A stretch of DNA of 64,000 bases from Pseudomonas sp. B21-056 (GCF_026016325.1 NZ_CP087203.1:2852001-2916000), one strand, 5' to 3'; shown: positions 53,336-61,862, numbered from the stretch's first letter. Notes: generated from the sequence alone by a model not told the origin. Numbers and translations are program-made.

Positions 53336-53565
53336 CCCTGTGGGAGCGAGCCTGCTCGCGATAGCGGTGGATCAGCTTGCATCAATGCTGAATGCTCTGC
53401 CGCCATCGCGAGCAAGCTCGCTCCCACAGTTTCCCGGGGTGCCCTCGGTATTTGTATTCACCACAACTCCCCCTGTGGGAGCGAGCCTGCTCGCGATAGC
53501 GGTGGGTCAGCTTGCCTCAATGCTGAATGTACCGCCGCCATCGCGAGCAGGCTCGCTCCCACAGT
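53336..53565. repeat. Two REPINs between the sensor kinase and the fimbrial genes
   Basis: Two inverted REP pairs, at about 53338-53429 and 53471-53563, share the linkers GGTGGATCAGCTTGCATCAA or GGTGGGTCAGCTTGCCTCAA and ATGCTGAATG. The gap 53319-53729 otherwise holds only the motif at 53609. Confidence 0.8.
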
Positions 53566-53608
53566 GTCCCAGGGTGTTCACGATACTTGTGTTCACCACA
53601 ACTAGTCG

Positions 53609-53624
53609 CAGGAAAATTCCTACA
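53609..53624. promoter_or_regulatory. Core of the fimbrial palindromic motif
   Basis: CAGGAAAATTCCTACA, 105 bases before the small fimbrial subunit gene. It keeps the GGAAAATTCCTACA core of the copies at 47560, 54464 and 61158 but lacks the outer CTTG and CAAG arms. Confidence 0.4.
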
Positions 53625-53729
53625 TTATCTTGGGCCGAAGCGCCTACGTCCAAATCCACCCCAACCTTATCCTGAAGTTCAGATGAAAGAACTCTCTTTC
53701 GCCTACTTCCATTAACGGGGTGTTATTGA

Positions 53730-54221
53730 TTGCGTGCTTTAAACAAGTTCACCTTATCGTTTCTAGCCATCATGGCCGCCAGCACGGAGCAGGTATTTGC
53801 ACAGGAATGCGATGTAACGCTAACGGAATCCAACCGCAATGTTGGCTACCTGATCACACTCAAGTCGAAAACAAAGGACACCCGGATCATCACCCTGGAA
53901 GCCACCTGTCCACGGTCATCGCAATTGGTCGTGTCGATAGAAGGCGAGCTGGGGGACGCCGGGTTATTCGCCCAGACCGGTCCCCTGAATGTGCGCCTGA
54001 GCCACACCCAACTCGATGGCCGCTACGTCGATCTGGCCCAACCACGCTCATCCAAGGCGCCGCGGGGCGCTTATGCTTCCTCGGTCATGGCGGTACCGGG
54101 CGATCTGATCATCCCCATCGTCAGCGGACGCCCCGTCAAGGGCAGGGTCCTTACGATGCAGATTGAAGTCAGCGCAGTAAAAGCCGATGGGCTTCTGTCT
54201 TTTCTGGTGAATGGCTATTGA
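53730..54221 (+). CDS. Minor fimbrial-type subunit, TTG start
   Basis: The 163-residue product has a signal peptide (MRALNKFTLSFLAIMAASTE, cleaved after VFA) and a mature domain with two cysteines (QECDVTL and EATCPRS), as in fimbrial subunits, and ends SFLVNGY. Only a TTG at 53730 keeps the signal peptide intact; ACGGGG lies upstream. It has its own terminator (54245) before the main pilin, so it is transcribed apart from the chaperone-usher genes. No firm family is recognised beyond the fimbrial-like fold. Confidence 0.6.
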   Translation: MRALNKFTLSFLAIMAASTEQVFAQECDVTLTESNRNVGYLITLKSKTKDTRIITLEATCPRSSQLVVSIEGELGDAGLFAQTGPLNVRLSHTQLDGRYVDLAQPRSSKAPRGAYASSVMAVPGDLIIPIVSGRPVKGRVLTMQIEVSAVKADGLLSFLVNGY

Positions 54222-54244
54222 ACGAGTAACAGGCTTCCCCTTTG

Positions 54245-54268
54245 CCCAACGTCAGTTGGGTTTTTTTT
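54245..54268 (+). terminator. Rho-independent terminator
   Basis: CCCAAC, loop GTCA, GTTGGG, then eight T residues, 24 bases after the preceding stop codon. Confidence 0.9.
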
Positions 54269-54318
54269 ATCTGCGATTCAAGACAGGTATCGGTTAACTC
54301 CAGTCCAGCGCAAAACCC

Positions 54319-54442
54319 TGTGGCGAGGGGATTCATCCCCGCTGGACTGCGCAGCAGTCCCAACTACTGAACTCCCGGTGTATCGGGCGATTTGAATGGG
54401 GGCCGCTTCGCGACCCAGCGGGGATAAATCCCCTCGCCACAG
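54319..54442. repeat. Large palindromic GTGGCGAGGGGAT-type repeat
   Basis: TGTGGCGAGGGGATTCATCC at the left and GGATAAATCCCCTCGCCACA at the right are inverted, with inner arms GCTGGACTGCGCAGCAGTCC and GGGGGCCGCTTCGCGACCCA. Same family as 27215 and 31701. Confidence 0.75.
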
Positions 54443-54463
54443 AAAAAGTGATGCTCAGATTTC

Positions 54464-54483
54464 CTTGGGAAATTTCCTACAAG
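54464..54483. promoter_or_regulatory. Near-palindromic motif upstream of the major pilin gene
   Basis: CTTGGGAAATTTCCTACAAG, 127 bases before the pilin start. It is identical to the copy at 61158-61177. Confidence 0.55.
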
Positions 54484-54610
54484 TGCTACGGAAACCCGAC
54501 CTATAGAGGCAAGGCTAGACCTGCGAATATTCACACAGCTCTCCTACAGAACAAACGAGAGTTCAGGCGCTGTTACAAGCGCTCGTTTCTTAACTTCAAG
54601 GAATACCGAA

Positions 54611-55132
54611 ATGAAAAAGACTCTGATCGCTGTAACCCTGCTGGCTGGTGCCGGTGTTGCTGGCCTGGCTAATGCCGCCGACGGTAAAATAAACTTTACC
54701 GGTACTGTAACTTCTGCGGCCTGCACCATTACTCCAGCCACCGCCACCCAGTCGGTCGCCTTGGGTACCGTCAATACATCGGCTCTGGCAACTGTAGGTA
54801 GTGTCGCTTCTCCGACCAAGTTCAGCATCGTATTGAGTTCTTGCCCGGTCGCAGTTACCAGCGCCACCGTGAAGTTCGATGGACCGACCGATGCAACTAA
54901 CAAAAACCTGTTGGCACTGACAGCCGGTACCGGTGTGGCTACTGGTGTGGGTGTCGGCTTGTATGAAAGCGATGCAACCACTCAGATTGCGGTGGGCAGC
55001 CCCTCGGCAAGCAAACCCCTTTCGGCCAGCGCCGACACCACCTTCCAATTCGTCGCCAAATACATGGCTACCGGCACCGTGGCCGCCGGTACCGCGAACG
55101 CTGTAAGTGACTTCACCGTCAGCTACAACTAA
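54611..55132 (+). CDS. Major chaperone-usher fimbrial subunit
   Basis: The 173-residue product has a clear signal peptide (MKKTLIAVTLLAGAGVAGLA, cleaved after NA) and a type 1 pilin domain. GKINFTGTVTSAACTITPAT contains the first cysteine and SSCPVAV the second. The C-terminal FTVSYN is the penultimate-tyrosine beta-zipper recognised by the chaperone. Repetitive Ala/Thr/Val composition and size mark the shaft subunit. AAGGAATACCGAAATG gives a good ribosome site. A chaperone and usher follow. Confidence 0.88.
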   Translation: MKKTLIAVTLLAGAGVAGLANAADGKINFTGTVTSAACTITPATATQSVALGTVNTSALATVGSVASPTKFSIVLSSCPVAVTSATVKFDGPTDATNKNLLALTAGTGVATGVGVGLYESDATTQIAVGSPSASKPLSASADTTFQFVAKYMATGTVAAGTANAVSDFTVSYN

Positions 55133-55138
55133 GCAAAA

Positions 55139-55169
55139 GGGCCGGGCATCAATAGTTAATGCCCGGCCT
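55139..55169 (+). terminator. Hairpin between pilin and chaperone genes, likely attenuator
   Basis: GGCCGGGCAT pairs with ATGCCCGGCC around the loop CAATAGTTA, right after the pilin stop. No T-run follows, so it is more likely a partial attenuator or mRNA-stabilising stem than a full terminator. Confidence 0.6.
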
Positions 55170-55233
55170 GCTCTGGCTATTCAAAGTTGTATCCCTGTGA
55201 ATGACTGCAACGCTATTCAAGGAGAATTTATCA

Positions 55234-55902
55234 ATGCATTGGCTAAAATCCGTTTGTATCGCCACTTGTCTTGTAGGGGTCGTTAATACCTCTTGGGCCG
55301 GCGTGGTGGTCGGTGGAACACGCGTTGTGTATGACGGTTCGAAAAAAGAAGCGTCGATTTCCGTGAGCAATCCGGAAAAGAAAACCCCTTACCTGATTCA
55401 GTCCTGGGTCGAGGACGGCACTAAAAAGGCGCCGTTCATCATGACGCCGCCGTTGTTCCGTCTCGACGCGGGGCAGGAAAACATGCTGCGCATCATCCGT
55501 ACCGGCGGCCAGTTTCCGGATAACCAGGAATCAGTTTTCTGGGTCAACGTCAAGTCGATCCCCGCCTCAGAGAAGACTGATGCCAATGAACTGCAGATTT
55601 CTGTAAAGACCCGCATCAAGCTGTTTTATCGTCCGGCCGGTTTGCCGGGTGACGCGGGTGAAGCATACAAGTCGTTGAAGTTCACCCGCAGCGGTGGTCA
55701 GTTGGTGGTCAACAATCCTACGCCTTACTACGTTTCTTTTTATAACGTGAGTGTGGGTGATAAGGAAATCAGCGACGCCGGTATGGTCGCGCCAAAAAGT
55801 TCATTGACCTGGACCTTGCCTGCCGGTGCGGGCGGTGCTGTCAGTTGGACGGCGATCAATGATTACGGTGGCATTTCCCCAGCGGCTAATGCACCGCTCT
55901 GA
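55234..55902 (+). CDS. Periplasmic fimbrial chaperone
   Basis: The 222-residue product is a PapD/FimC-type chaperone with a signal peptide cleaved after SWA. The N-terminal immunoglobulin domain has the conserved TRVVYDGSKKEASISVSN and PYLIQSWVEDG, and FIMTPPLFRLDAGQENMLRI carries the G1-strand pattern. The catalytic-site lysine/arginine and LFYRPAGLPG before the second domain are in place. It delivers pilins to the usher by donor-strand complementation. The ATG at 55234 follows AAGGAG at 55219; an upstream start at 55201 is less likely. Confidence 0.92.
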   Translation: MHWLKSVCIATCLVGVVNTSWAGVVVGGTRVVYDGSKKEASISVSNPEKKTPYLIQSWVEDGTKKAPFIMTPPLFRLDAGQENMLRIIRTGGQFPDNQESVFWVNVKSIPASEKTDANELQISVKTRIKLFYRPAGLPGDAGEAYKSLKFTRSGGQLVVNNPTPYYVSFYNVSVGDKEISDAGMVAPKSSLTWTLPAGAGGAVSWTAINDYGGISPAANAPL

Positions 55903-56020
55903 TGATATGGCTGCAACGCATCAAGTATCTATCTAGTTCAAATTTCAATTGCCGGATCGACTGCCTGCCGGGTGTGGGGGTGGCTTGCATTTATACGTTA
56001 GTTGGGTGGAGAATTTTTAT

Positions 56021-58597
56021 ATGAGAGTGGAATGTCAGGGCCAGGCGCGACAGTGTGAATACAATACGCGCTCTTCTATTTTTACTCCCTCCCGTCTGGC
56101 AATGTTGATCACGGCCCATTGTATGGTGGGGTTCAGTTTGCAACCGGTCGTGGTAATGGCCGAGGATTATTTCAACCCCCATGCGCTGGAAATTGACACC
56201 ACCGGCCAAGGCTCCGTTGATCTCCAGCATTTTTCCAGCCAGGGCGGGCAACTTCCCGGTACGTATCGGGTGGATATCTACGTGAACGACAACCGGGTCA
56301 CCCAACGTGACGTGACCTTTGTCGACGTCGAAGGTAAGTTGCAACCCGAAGTGACCCCGCAGCAATTGCAAGAGATGGGCGTCAAGCTTGAAGCGCTGCC
56401 GAATCTGCAGAAACTGCCGGCCACGCAAATCATTACCCGCCTGCAGGACTATATTCCCGACGCCAGCAGCCGCTTCGACTTCAGCCGGCAGCGGCTGGAC
56501 ATCAGTATTCCGCAAGCGGCGCTCACCAGCGAGGCCCGTGGCTACGTCGACCCTGCCACCTGGGACCAGGGGATCACCGCCGGGCTGTTGAACTACAACT
56601 TCAGCGGCGCCAATACCTCGCGGGATGGTCGCTCGGGCACGGACGACAACTATTACCTGAACTTGCGCAGCGGCGTGAACCTGGGCGAATGGCGCTTGCG
56701 CAACTATTCCGCTTTCAACCAGAGCAATGGCCAAAGCAACTGGGACAACGTCAACACCTACGCGCAACGGGACGTCCAGTCGCTGAAGGGTCAATTGACC
56801 CTGGGTGACAGTTCCACCCCGAGCGATGTGTTCAACAGCGTGCAATATCGCGGTGCGCAACTGGCGTCGGACGACAACATGTTCCCCGACAGCCTGAAAG
56901 GCTTTGCGCCAGTGGTGCGTGGTATTGCCCAGAGCAATGCCCAGGTCACCGTGCGGCAGAACGGTTACATCATCTACCAGACCTATGTGGCGCCTGGTGC
57001 CTTCGCCATTACCGACCTGTATCCGACCTCGTCGAGCGGTGATATGGAAGTCACGATCAAAGAGGCCGACGGCACTGAGCGTCGTTCTCTGCAACCGTTC
57101 TCCGCCGTGCCGGTGATGTTGCGTGAGGGGCGGCTGAAATACTCGGCGACCGCCGGTGAATACCGTTCCAATGCCAGCGAAAGCAGCAATCCGACATTCG
57201 CCCAGGGCACGCTGATCTACGGCATGCCCCACGACACCACGTTGTATGGCGGCCTGTTGGGCTCCGATAAATATGCGGCAAGCAGCCTGGGTGTCGGCCA
57301 TGGCTTTGGCGATTGGGGTTCGATTTCCACCGACGTGACCCAGGCCAAGACCGAACTGCGCGACGGTTCCAAGCATAGCGGCCAGTCCTATCGCTTCCAG
57401 TACGCCAAGGACATCGCTGCCACCGGCACCGCGTTCACCCTGGCGGGCTATCGCTATTCCACCAGCGGCTACTACGACTTCCAGGAAGCCAATGAGATCG
57501 ATCCGGGCAACTTCAACAACTGGCGTGGGCTGTATAACAAGCGCAGCAAGGCACAGATCAACGTCAGCCAGTCCCTGGGCGAGTACGGCAACTTCTACGT
57601 CAACGGTTATCAGCAGGACTTCTGGCGCCAGAAGGGTTACGAGCGCAGTGTGAGTGCCGGTTATACCGCCGGTTATAAAGGCGTGACCTATGGCGTGGAT
57701 TACACCTATACCCAGGCCCCGACCTATGAAGGCCGCAACAGCAAGGACCAGCAACTGTCCGTGAGCGTGCAGGTGCCTCTGGAGAAAGTGCTGCCCAACA
57801 GTTGGGCGCGCTACAACCTCAGCACCAGCAAACGGGGCAACACCACCCAGGATGTGGGCTTGAGCGGCACCGCGCTGGCGGATAACAACCTGAACTACAA
57901 CGTGCAGCAGAGCTATGCCAACCAGGGAGTCGGCGGCAGCGGCGGTGCCAGCGCCAACTATAAGGGCACTTACGGCGAGGCGATGGCCGGCTACAACTAC
58001 GACCGCAATTCCCAGCAGGTGAACTACGGGTTGCAGGGCGGCGTTGTCGCTCACCCTTATGGCGTGACGTTCTCTCAGCAACAGGGTGAAACCCTGGCGC
58101 TGGTGCGGGCACCGGGCGCTTCGGGCGTGAAGGTGCAAAACAATACCGGGGTCAAGACCGACTGGCGCGGTTACGCGGTGGTGCCGTACGTGAGTACCTA
58201 CCGTCAGAACCGCGTCACGTTGGACGGTGAAACCTTGGCCGACGATGTCGACATCGAAAGCACCACCAAGACCGTCATCCCGACCAAGGGCGCGGTGGTA
58301 CTGGCCAACTTCCAGACCCGTTCCGGTAGCCGGGCCATGATCACCCTCAAGCACCAGGGCAAACCGGTGCCGTTCGGGGCCACCGCCACCGTGGTGGAAG
58401 ACACCATGGCAACGCCGAACAGCGCCATCGTGGGGCTGGATGGCGAGGTCTTTCTCGGTGGCGTACCGGATGCAGGGCAATTGCAGGTCAAATGGGGCGA
58501 CCGCGCCGACCAGCAATGCAAGGTGGACTTCACATTGCCGAAGGTTTCCAAGGACGCGATTTCGACGGTGCGTACATTCGAGGCATCTTGTAAGTAA
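56021..58597 (+). CDS. Outer-membrane fimbrial usher
   Basis: The 858-residue protein is a FimD/PapC usher that assembles and exports pilins. After an unusually long N-terminal segment (signal near 30-50, LAMLITAHCMVGFSL, then AEDYFNPHALEID), it has the N-terminal domain, the 24-strand barrel, the plug inside it (PVVRGIAQSNAQVTVRQNG) and two C-terminal domains ending in RTFEASCK. Length and motifs are normal. The ATG at 56021 is preferred over 55949, though the ribosome site is weak. The coding base composition is closer to that of the chromosome than the adhesins. Confidence 0.92.
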   Translation: MRVECQGQARQCEYNTRSSIFTPSRLAMLITAHCMVGFSLQPVVVMAEDYFNPHALEIDTTGQGSVDLQHFSSQGGQLPGTYRVDIYVNDNRVTQRDVTFVDVEGKLQPEVTPQQLQEMGVKLEALPNLQKLPATQIITRLQDYIPDASSRFDFSRQRLDISIPQAALTSEARGYVDPATWDQGITAGLLNYNFSGANTSRDGRSGTDDNYYLNLRSGVNLGEWRLRNYSAFNQSNGQSNWDNVNTYAQRDVQSLKGQLTLGDSSTPSDVFNSVQYRGAQLASDDNMFPDSLKGFAPVVRGIAQSNAQVTVRQNGYIIYQTYVAPGAFAITDLYPTSSSGDMEVTIKEADGTERRSLQPFSAVPVMLREGRLKYSATAGEYRSNASESSNPTFAQGTLIYGMPHDTTLYGGLLGSDKYAASSLGVGHGFGDWGSISTDVTQAKTELRDGSKHSGQSYRFQYAKDIAATGTAFTLAGYRYSTSGYYDFQEANEIDPGNFNNWRGLYNKRSKAQINVSQSLGEYGNFYVNGYQQDFWRQKGYERSVSAGYTAGYKGVTYGVDYTYTQAPTYEGRNSKDQQLSVSVQVPLEKVLPNSWARYNLSTSKRGNTTQDVGLSGTALADNNLNYNVQQSYANQGVGGSGGASANYKGTYGEAMAGYNYDRNSQQVNYGLQGGVVAHPYGVTFSQQQGETLALVRAPGASGVKVQNNTGVKTDWRGYAVVPYVSTYRQNRVTLDGETLADDVDIESTTKTVIPTKGAVVLANFQTRSGSRAMITLKHQGKPVPFGATATVVEDTMATPNSAIVGLDGEVFLGGVPDAGQLQVKWGDRADQQCKVDFTLPKVSKDAISTVRTFEASCK

Positions 58598-58633
58598 GTG
58601 CACGCCATCCATTTATTTTAGAGTGACAATGAC

Positions 58634-59638
58634 ATGAACATACTCAAGAAAGCACTGTTGACAGTGTTGGCATTAGGAGGGGCATCCGCCAGCGTTTCGG
58701 CCTATGCCGACTGTACTTTTGTGGCCGGTTATTCTGCTGATACACAAGAATTGATTAACTTCGGCACCGTGACAGCCCCACTTTCCACACCCGTTGGTAC
58801 GGTGGTGGCTACGAAAACATCGACAGTACTTATGAATCGCAATCTCTTTATTACAGGGTGTACAACATTCAACCAGCAGGATTGGCGCTCCCCAGGGTTG
58901 ACACCCGTTTCCTATGGAGGCCAGGTTCTTTATCAGTCTGGTGTCGCCGGCTATGCGATTCGTATCGTCACTCCAGGGGCAGGCTCAACAACTGGTCAGT
59001 TTGGCAGCGGTGCATTTGATCGAATAATAACTAGTAATTTTTGTACTACCTCTGGAACTCCATGGGGTTACTGCGGTGGCTCATGGGGAACTGTAACGTT
59101 TGAACTGGTTAAGATATCTCCCAGTGTTGGTGCTGGACAAATGTCGGCTGGGACACTAGTCAGAGCCAGCATACGTGGCTGGAACTGGATTTATACAGCC
59201 AATCTGACGAGTTCTAGCATTGTCAGCCCCGGGTGCACCGTAACCAATACATCCATCCCTATTGCTATGGATAAAGTATCAACAAAAGACTTCACTGGTG
59301 TAGGCGCTACAGCGTCCCCAAAAACAGTCACGATTCCGCTCAATTGCAACGCAGGTACTAAAGTCAGCGTGACGTTGGACGGCACCCGTCACAGTTCCGG
59401 CATAGCCGGTGTGCTGGCTCTGGATTCGTCGGGCTCTACTAGCGTTGCGACCGGTCTGGGGTTACAACTGCTTTACAACAACACCGCTGTTACTTTGGGA
59501 TCGGCGACTTCCGTGGGAGCGACAACCAGCAACGGCACTTACAATGTTGGCTTGACTGCTCGTTATTACCAGACGGCCGCGACGGTCACCGCAGGGCAAG
59601 CGAACAGCACTGCAACCTTTACCATGACGTATAACTAG
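58634..59638 (+). CDS. Two-domain fimbrial tip adhesin (first copy)
   Basis: The 334-residue product has a signal peptide (cleaved after YA, residue about 25), an N-terminal binding domain (about 26-195, rich in Ser, Thr, Gly and aromatic residues with several cysteines) and a C-terminal pilin domain (about 200-334; PGCTVTNTSIPIAMDKVSTK, IPLNCNAGTKV, and C-terminal TFTMTYN). This is the FimH/PapG-type layout, tip subunit with a donor-strand groove. It follows the usher by 36 bases. The DNA looks AT-richer than its neighbours. A paralogue lies downstream. Confidence 0.82.
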   Translation: MNILKKALLTVLALGGASASVSAYADCTFVAGYSADTQELINFGTVTAPLSTPVGTVVATKTSTVLMNRNLFITGCTTFNQQDWRSPGLTPVSYGGQVLYQSGVAGYAIRIVTPGAGSTTGQFGSGAFDRIITSNFCTTSGTPWGYCGGSWGTVTFELVKISPSVGAGQMSAGTLVRASIRGWNWIYTANLTSSSIVSPGCTVTNTSIPIAMDKVSTKDFTGVGATASPKTVTIPLNCNAGTKVSVTLDGTRHSSGIAGVLALDSSGSTSVATGLGLQLLYNNTAVTLGSATSVGATTSNGTYNVGLTARYYQTAATVTAGQANSTATFTMTYN

Positions 59639-59676
59639 GTTTAAAAAAGTGTTCATAGGGGCTAGTGCCTGGGTAG

Positions 59677-59810
59677 CTAATTCGTTTACTCAACTTCGGC
59701 GCCAGGACTTGCCACGCTGCGTTGCCATTCCTCGCCGTAGCGGGGCTACGACTCGTCATGGCGCCTTGCTTGGCAAGCCCTGACACTCGAATTTGAGTAC
59801 TCGAATTAGC
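59677..59810. repeat. 134-bp imperfect palindrome between the two adhesin genes
   Basis: GCTAATTCG and ACTCAA at the left are inverted at the right as TTGAGTACTCGAATTAGC. Further in, CAGGACTTGCCA pairs with TGGCAAGCCCTG, and TACGGCGAGG-like sequence with its complement around GCGGGGC. Arms of about 65 bases pair along most of their length. It is unlike the REP families here and could be a MITE-like element or a long transcript hairpin. The rest of 59639-60006 is AT-rich and shows no gene. Confidence 0.65.
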
Positions 59811-60006
59811 CGTGCAGACCACTAGTTGCCGGCCTTTTTGGGCTGCAAGTCCATTGAGGTGGAGAGTGACTAATAATAAATAATGCTGATAAGTGTTTGC
59901 GGTGCTGTTCGGTATTACTGTGACAAGGCTGAAGGTCGATGCGGGATAAACTCGCCACTCTTTGGCAAATGGAAGACCACAAAAAATATGGAAGAATTAA
60001 ATCGAT

Positions 60007-61011
60007 ATGGACAGAAAGTATCTGACTGCTGTGCTGTGCCTGACTGGAAGCTATTCAGTTTTTTCACAGGCATCATGTACGTTTCTATCGGGCTCGGCGT
60101 CGGACAGCGAGACTGTAACGTTCGGTAATTTTGTGGTGCAGCGGGATGCGGCTATTGGTACGACATTGGCCGCTTATACCTCAACCCGATTCAGTTCCAG
60201 GGGGAGTTTCCTACAGTGCAGCAGGCCAACCCCAAGCACTGTTTTCGTAGCCCGTTGGGGGGTATCAGGCCTTACGTCGGTCATGTTCAATGGAGAGCAA
60301 CTGTTTACTACGGGTACGGCTGGAATCGCGATGCGCGTCATAACGCCCAGCACGGGTTATACGCTTCCATTTATCGGTCCGTTTCCAAGGGATGTAACCA
60401 ATACCGGCCAACCTGGTTGTTTCTGGGGGACGGCGTATATCTGGTACTGCGGCAACAATTGGGGGGCTACCACGTTCGAGTTGGTCAAGATTGCCGATGT
60501 GACCGGCAGCGGAAAAATTACTTTGCCGGGGCAGATTCAAGCCAGTCTCGTTAGCCAGACTTTCGTATATAGCTTCAATTTTGGTACGTCCTCGGTATCC
60601 ACCGTTGCATGCTCCGTCACCAATACATCCATTGTGGTGCCGATGGGGAGCGTATCAACCAAGGATCTGACCACTTTAGGCACTACAACACCGGAAAGAA
60701 GTTTCAATATCCCACTCAATTGCGACGCTGGTACCCGGGTTCAAGTAATGTTGAATGGTGTTCCCCATGGTTCCGGGGTCGTAGGAGTGCTGGCGCTGGA
60801 TACGGCTGCCACTTCGATTGCCACGGGTGTGGGATTACAGCTGCTTTACAACGGCACCCCCGTTACGTTGGGCATCCCCATTGCCGTGGGGACGGTGGCG
60901 GGTAGCGGTTCTTACAATATCGGTTTGTCTGCTCGCTATTATCAGACAGCCGCTGCTGTCACCGCGGGTCAAGCCAATAGCACTGCAACCTTTACCATGA
61001 ATTACAACTAA
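60007..61011 (+). CDS. Two-domain fimbrial tip adhesin (second copy)
   Basis: The 334-residue product is the same length as the first adhesin and parallel to it: signal peptide (cleaved near residue 21, FSQA), a diverged binding domain and a conserved pilin domain (ACSVTNTSIVVPMGSVSTKD, IPLNCDAGTRVQVML, VGLQLLYNGTPVTLG, ARYYQTAAAVTAGQANSTAT, ending FTMNYN). The C-terminal half is clearly closer to its paralogue than the N-terminal half. It lies 368 bases beyond the first adhesin, past a palindrome, and ends the operon before a terminator. Confidence 0.8.
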   Translation: MDRKYLTAVLCLTGSYSVFSQASCTFLSGSASDSETVTFGNFVVQRDAAIGTTLAAYTSTRFSSRGSFLQCSRPTPSTVFVARWGVSGLTSVMFNGEQLFTTGTAGIAMRVITPSTGYTLPFIGPFPRDVTNTGQPGCFWGTAYIWYCGNNWGATTFELVKIADVTGSGKITLPGQIQASLVSQTFVYSFNFGTSSVSTVACSVTNTSIVVPMGSVSTKDLTTLGTTTPERSFNIPLNCDAGTRVQVMLNGVPHGSGVVGVLALDTAATSIATGVGLQLLYNGTPVTLGIPIAVGTVAGSGSYNIGLSARYYQTAAAVTAGQANSTATFTMNYN

Positions 61012-61106
61012 GCGTGCAGGTTGGATTGTTCGTAGGGCATTTGCCTGTGTCCATTCATGCAAGCGCCATTGCTACGCAATGGCGCACACCGAGTTTCCTC
61101 CCTTTT

Positions 61107-61131
61107 AACCAGCATTCGCTGGTTCTTTTTT
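61107..61131 (+). terminator. Rho-independent terminator of the fimbrial operon
   Basis: AACCAGC, loop ATTC, GCTGGTT, then CTTTTTT. Confidence 0.9.
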
Positions 61132-61157
61132 ACCCAACATTTTTGCTTGCCTCACCC

Positions 61158-61177
61158 CTTGGGAAATTTCCTACAAG
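61158..61177. promoter_or_regulatory. Near-palindromic motif downstream of the fimbrial operon
   Basis: CTTGGGAAATTTCCTACAAG, identical to the copy at 54464. It is 258 bases before the next gene on the plus strand, a DUF4398 lipoprotein. Between 61178 and 61435 I see no gene. Confidence 0.5.
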
Positions 61178-61435
61178 GATTGAGGCCGTTACCTCGGTTG
61201 TTACCTTGGGGCATCAGACAGAATAAGCCCCATGCACTTACGTCAACGCCAGTTCGAAGTGCCAATAGTTTCGTAGGACTGCACTTGCCAATTTCCCGTT
61301 ACTGCAAGTGTCTTTAATGCGCGAGGTGACAACCATTCAATAAACCATGTTGGTAGGTGAAACGCTGTGTGCCGGTTAAGTGCACACATCAAGTGTTCGA
61401 AAAACAGTTGACCTGAAAAACTTGGAGAGTCCCTT

Positions 61436-61852
61436 ATGAAAAATCAACACCTTTACAGCCGGGCCGGCTTTGCGGGCCTGATTATCGTCATGACCACCGT
61501 GTTGGGCGGCTGCTCCAGCGCGCCGATGCCCAATGAGCAAATCGCCTTGTCCACCGATGCGGTCAATCGGGCGGTGGCGGCCGGTGCCACTCAATATGCG
61601 CCGCTGGAAATGAAAACCGCCCAGGACAAAGTGTTCGAAATGCAACGCGCCATTGGCGAAAAGAAATACGTAGAAGCCAAGGCCCTGGCCGAGCAGATCG
61701 AAGCCGATGCCAGTCTGGCTGAGCGCAAGGCCCGGACGGTGAAAACCCAAAAGGATCTGGAAGCGGCGAAGCAGGGCATTCAAGTACTGAAGAACGAAAT
61801 GCTCAATGCCCCGAACTCCGGCATCAACCCAACTTCTACTCAAACTAACTGA
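61436..61852 (+). CDS. DUF4398-type lipoprotein
   Basis: The 138-residue product has a lipoprotein signal with lipobox LGGC (cysteine near residue 26) and a short alpha-helical mature part (AVNRAVAAGATQYAPLEMKT, AQDKVFEMQRAIGEKKYVEA, then a charged helix), the DUF4398 pattern. In Pseudomonas such genes usually precede an OmpA-type lipoprotein, as here, 10 bases upstream. It probably sits in the outer membrane facing the periplasm. Function is not established. Confidence 0.8.
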   Translation: MKNQHLYSRAGFAGLIIVMTTVLGGCSSAPMPNEQIALSTDAVNRAVAAGATQYAPLEMKTAQDKVFEMQRAIGEKKYVEAKALAEQIEADASLAERKARTVKTQKDLEAAKQGIQVLKNEMLNAPNSGINPTSTQTN

Positions 61853-61862
61853 GGACGCATCC

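Noticed and set aside
55991..58612. Long minus-strand frame of 873 codons across the usher gene
   Set aside because: The plus strand encodes a complete usher; the antisense product has no recognisable domain.
61231..61275. Very short ORF (MHLRQRQFEVPIVS) before the DUF4398 gene
   Set aside because: No ribosome binding site and no conserved feature; unlike the mgtE leader it has no recognisable sensing motif.
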